Both the position numbers and the translations under genes were made by a program. This document shows positions 15,378 through 16,899 of a stretch of 16,899 bases of DNA, one piece after another; position 1 is the first letter of the stretch; every line of letters begins with the position of its first letter. Under the pieces are notes generated by a model. It did not search any database. It saw nothing but the letters and a program-made list of their open reading frames with translations, and was not told where the DNA came from. Source of the DNA: Candidatus Merdimorpha stercoravium (GTDB lineage: Bacteria; Bacteroidota; Bacteroidia; Flavobacteriales; UBA1820); assembly GCA_018715295.1 (NCBI GenBank), contig DVLY01000063.1, positions 1-16,899 of the forward strand. Direction: 5' to 3'.

Positions 15378-15973
15378 CGGTGTGTGTTTTTAAGGTATTC
15401 GGACAGGAAAGCGATCATCGCTTCGGTGGCGCGCGCCCGGTGGCTGATGCGCCCTTTCTCCTCGAGGGTCATCTGGGCAAAGCTGCGGTCGCAGCCCTGG
15501 GGACGGAACACGGGATCGTATCCGAATCCGTCTTCCCCCTGCGGGCTTTCGAGGATCGTTCCCTCCACGCTCCCCTCGAAAAGGTACTCCCGGCCGTGAA
15601 GCCACAGTGAGATCACCGTTACGAAGCGCGCCCGACGGTCCTGCACCCCGGCCATCGCCTGCAAGAGTTTGTCCACATTGTCCCGGTAGGTCGCTCCCGG
15701 GCCGGCATACCGGGCGGAATACACCCCGGGGGCGCCATCCAATGCTTCGACCTCCAGTCCGGTATCGTCCGCAAAACAGTCCGCCGAGAAATGCTGACGC
15801 ACATACGCGGACTTCTGCCGGGCATTTTCCGTCAGAGTGTCTCCCGTTTCGGGGATTTCCTCCCCGCTCAACTCCCAGTAGGGCTGTAGCTCCACCCCGG
15901 AAGGCATCAGGGCGGCAATCTCTTCAAACTTGTGCCGGTTGTGGGTGGCCACGACCAATTTTATCTTTTCCAT
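15374..15973 (-). CDS. rdgB: Non-canonical purine NTP pyrophosphatase, RdgB/HAM1 family
   Basis: A 199-residue enzyme that hydrolyses ITP, dITP and XTP to the monophosphate and pyrophosphate, keeping deaminated purines out of DNA and RNA. The nucleotide-binding start ATHNRHKFEE (9-18) matches the TxNxxKxxE motif, ADDTGLEVEAL (68-78) holds the catalytic aspartate, and GFGYDPVF (149-156) and SHRARA (177-182) form the base-recognition site. The length equals that of E. coli RdgB. The ATG at 15973 places the first motif at residue 9, as usual. The gene lies 46 bases after the transporter and overlaps the thioesterase by 4 bases. With mutS elsewhere in the window it adds a second genome-sanitising function, though the two are in separate units. 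Confidence 0.96.
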   Translation of the reverse strand: MEKIKLVVATHNRHKFEEIAALMPSGVELQPYWELSGEEIPETGDTLTENARQKSAYVRQHFSADCFADDTGLEVEALDGAPGVYSARYAGPGATYRDNVDKLLQAMAGVQDRRARFVTVISLWLHGREYLFEGSVEGTILESPQGEDGFGYDPVFRPQGCDRSFAQMTLEEKGRISHRARATEAMIAFLSEYLKNTHR

Positions 15974-16019
15974 CGCTCGGATCGTTATTTTCTCTTGCAG
16001 TGCGGATGCGCTCCGTCCG

Positions 16020-16899
16020 TTATTTCTTGATATTGGGCAACTCCAGTCCGTAACCGTACCGGCGGTCGGCTTTCTTGAGCAGGATACTCACCGCTACGGA
16101 CAGCACGGCAAACCCGCAGAACACCAGCATGGGCAGGGTATAGTCGTAGATGCTCGCTCCCTGCGGAGTGCGCCCTATCACGCAATAATGCTCCTGGATC
16201 GTTCCGATGAGGTTAGGTACTCCCCACAGGCCGATGTTCTGGATAAAGAAGATGAGCGCATAGGCTGTCCCGAGTTGGGAGACGGGGAATATCTTGGCCA
16301 CCGCCGGCCACAGAGCCGAAGGCACCAGCGAAAAGGCGATCCCCAGGATGACCATCAAGGCCACTGCCACCCACCACTGGTCCACGAAAGGCATGGCGTA
16401 GAGGAAATGAACGAAGATGAGCATGCCCGAACCCAGGATCATCATCGAAGCCGAACGCCCCCGCCGGTCGATCACCCCGCCGAAGACCGGAGTGAGGAAC
16501 AGCGCTCCCATGGCCGGCAATCCCACGATGGAACCGGCAAAGTCCGGGTCGATCCCGTACTTGGAGACCATCATGGCCGAGGCGAACTTCTGGAACGGGA
16601 ACACGCAGGCGTAAAACAACACGCACAGCAGCGCAATGAGCCAGAATCCCCGGTTTTTCACGATCCCCGCCACATCGCGGAACGAGAACTTCTCGTCCGC
16701 CCCGTCGCTTTCCATCGCCCCTTCCTGACGGTCGAGCCGACGGTCCATCACCGAGAAGACAAAGAACGACACCGCTCCGCCTACCAGCAGCACCAACCCG
16801 ACGAGCACCGGGGTCTCGAGCTGGAAGTTCCGCGCCAGGGGGATCGCCAGGCTGTACGCCGCCTGCGAACCGATGCGCGCCAGAGCCACCTGCACTCCC
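16020..16899 (-). CDS. MFS transporter, N-terminal part missing at window edge
   Basis: The C-terminal 292 or so residues of a Major Facilitator Superfamily transporter. The open frame continues to the last base. A GTG at 16895 is read as valine within VQVALARIGS, not as a start. About eight hydrophobic helices remain, including LVGLVLLVGGAVSFFVF and IALLCVLFYACVFPF. The cytoplasmic loop between the two six-helix halves is the charged stretch near residues 50-75. GGVIDRRGRSASMM (138-151) is the MFS loop signature G-x-x-x-D-R-x-G-R. The protein ends with a basic tail and LELPNIKK. The substrate cannot be told from what is visible. It is upstream of rdgB on the same strand with a 46-base gap and may share its transcript. 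Confidence 0.92.
   Translation of the reverse strand, partial: GVQVALARIGSQAAYSLAIPLARNFQLETPVLVGLVLLVGGAVSFFVFSVMDRRLDRQEGAMESDGADEKFSFRDVAGIVKNRGFWLIALLCVLFYACVFPFQKFASAMMVSKYGIDPDFAGSIVGLPAMGALFLTPVFGGVIDRRGRSASMMILGSGMLIFVHFLYAMPFVDQWWVAVALMVILGIAFSLVPSALWPAVAKIFPVSQLGTAYALIFFIQNIGLWGVPNLIGTIQEHYCVIGRTPQGASIYDYTLPMLVFCGFAVLSVAVSILLKKADRRYGYGLELPNIKK

Noticed and set aside
16893..16895. GTG as a start codon for the MFS transporter
   Set aside because: It falls within a conserved-looking VQVALARIGS segment in the middle of the transporter, the frame continues to the window edge, and the protein would lack its first helices.

Overview
The window looks like chromosomal core sequence from a GC-rich member of the Bacteroidales; by eye the G+C is near 60%. 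The evidence for that phylum is a DUF4491 membrane protein, a FeoA-FeoB fusion, a MutS with the Bacteroidetes-type Walker A motif (GPNMSGKS), a very long TamB, and three upstream boxes that match the phylum's -7 promoter element TAnnTTTG. A relative of Alistipes or another member of the Rikenellaceae would fit the base composition, but that is inference. I see no rRNA, tRNA, CRISPR array, insertion sequence, prophage or defence system. No gene-free stretch exceeds 300 bases; the longest is the 180-base divergent region at 11931-12110.

Layout: (1) Positions 1-5473, minus strand, are one tight run read tsaD, rsmE, TIGR01212 radical SAM, mutS, and perhaps the start of another gene at the left edge. 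It combines tRNA and rRNA modification with mismatch repair, with gaps of only 8 to 27 bases. (2) Positions 5495-6601, plus strand, hold a DUF4491 membrane protein and a flavodoxin-like oxidoreductase, divergent from tsaD across only 21 bases. (3) Positions 6640-11930, minus strand, hold a 1518-residue TamB-type envelope protein and, overlapping its stop by 4 bases, a TrmN6-type tRNA methyltransferase. A GC-rich hairpin at 6476-6516 sits between the converging transcripts, inside the end of the oxidoreductase reading frame. (4) Positions 12111-14867, plus strand, are a ferrous iron uptake unit: a FeoA-FeoB fusion followed by a small Cys-rich membrane protein. (5) Positions 14922-16899, minus strand, hold an MFS transporter cut by the window edge, a RdgB-type nucleotide sanitising pyrophosphatase, and a hotdog-fold thioesterase overlapping it by 4 bases.

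The most biologically coherent unit is the iron system: one polypeptide carries the FeoA-like SH3 domain, the G domain and the permease, and the adjacent small protein may act as a membrane-anchored metal-binding partner. The points most worth a second look are structural rather than new gene families: a perfect 17-bp stem with a 3-base loop inside the small Cys-rich gene, the terminator-like hairpin inside the oxidoreductase frame, a -7 box placed so close to the tsaD start that the transcript could be nearly leaderless, and the TTG start of the FeoA-FeoB fusion. I did not find convincing evidence of a previously undescribed system.
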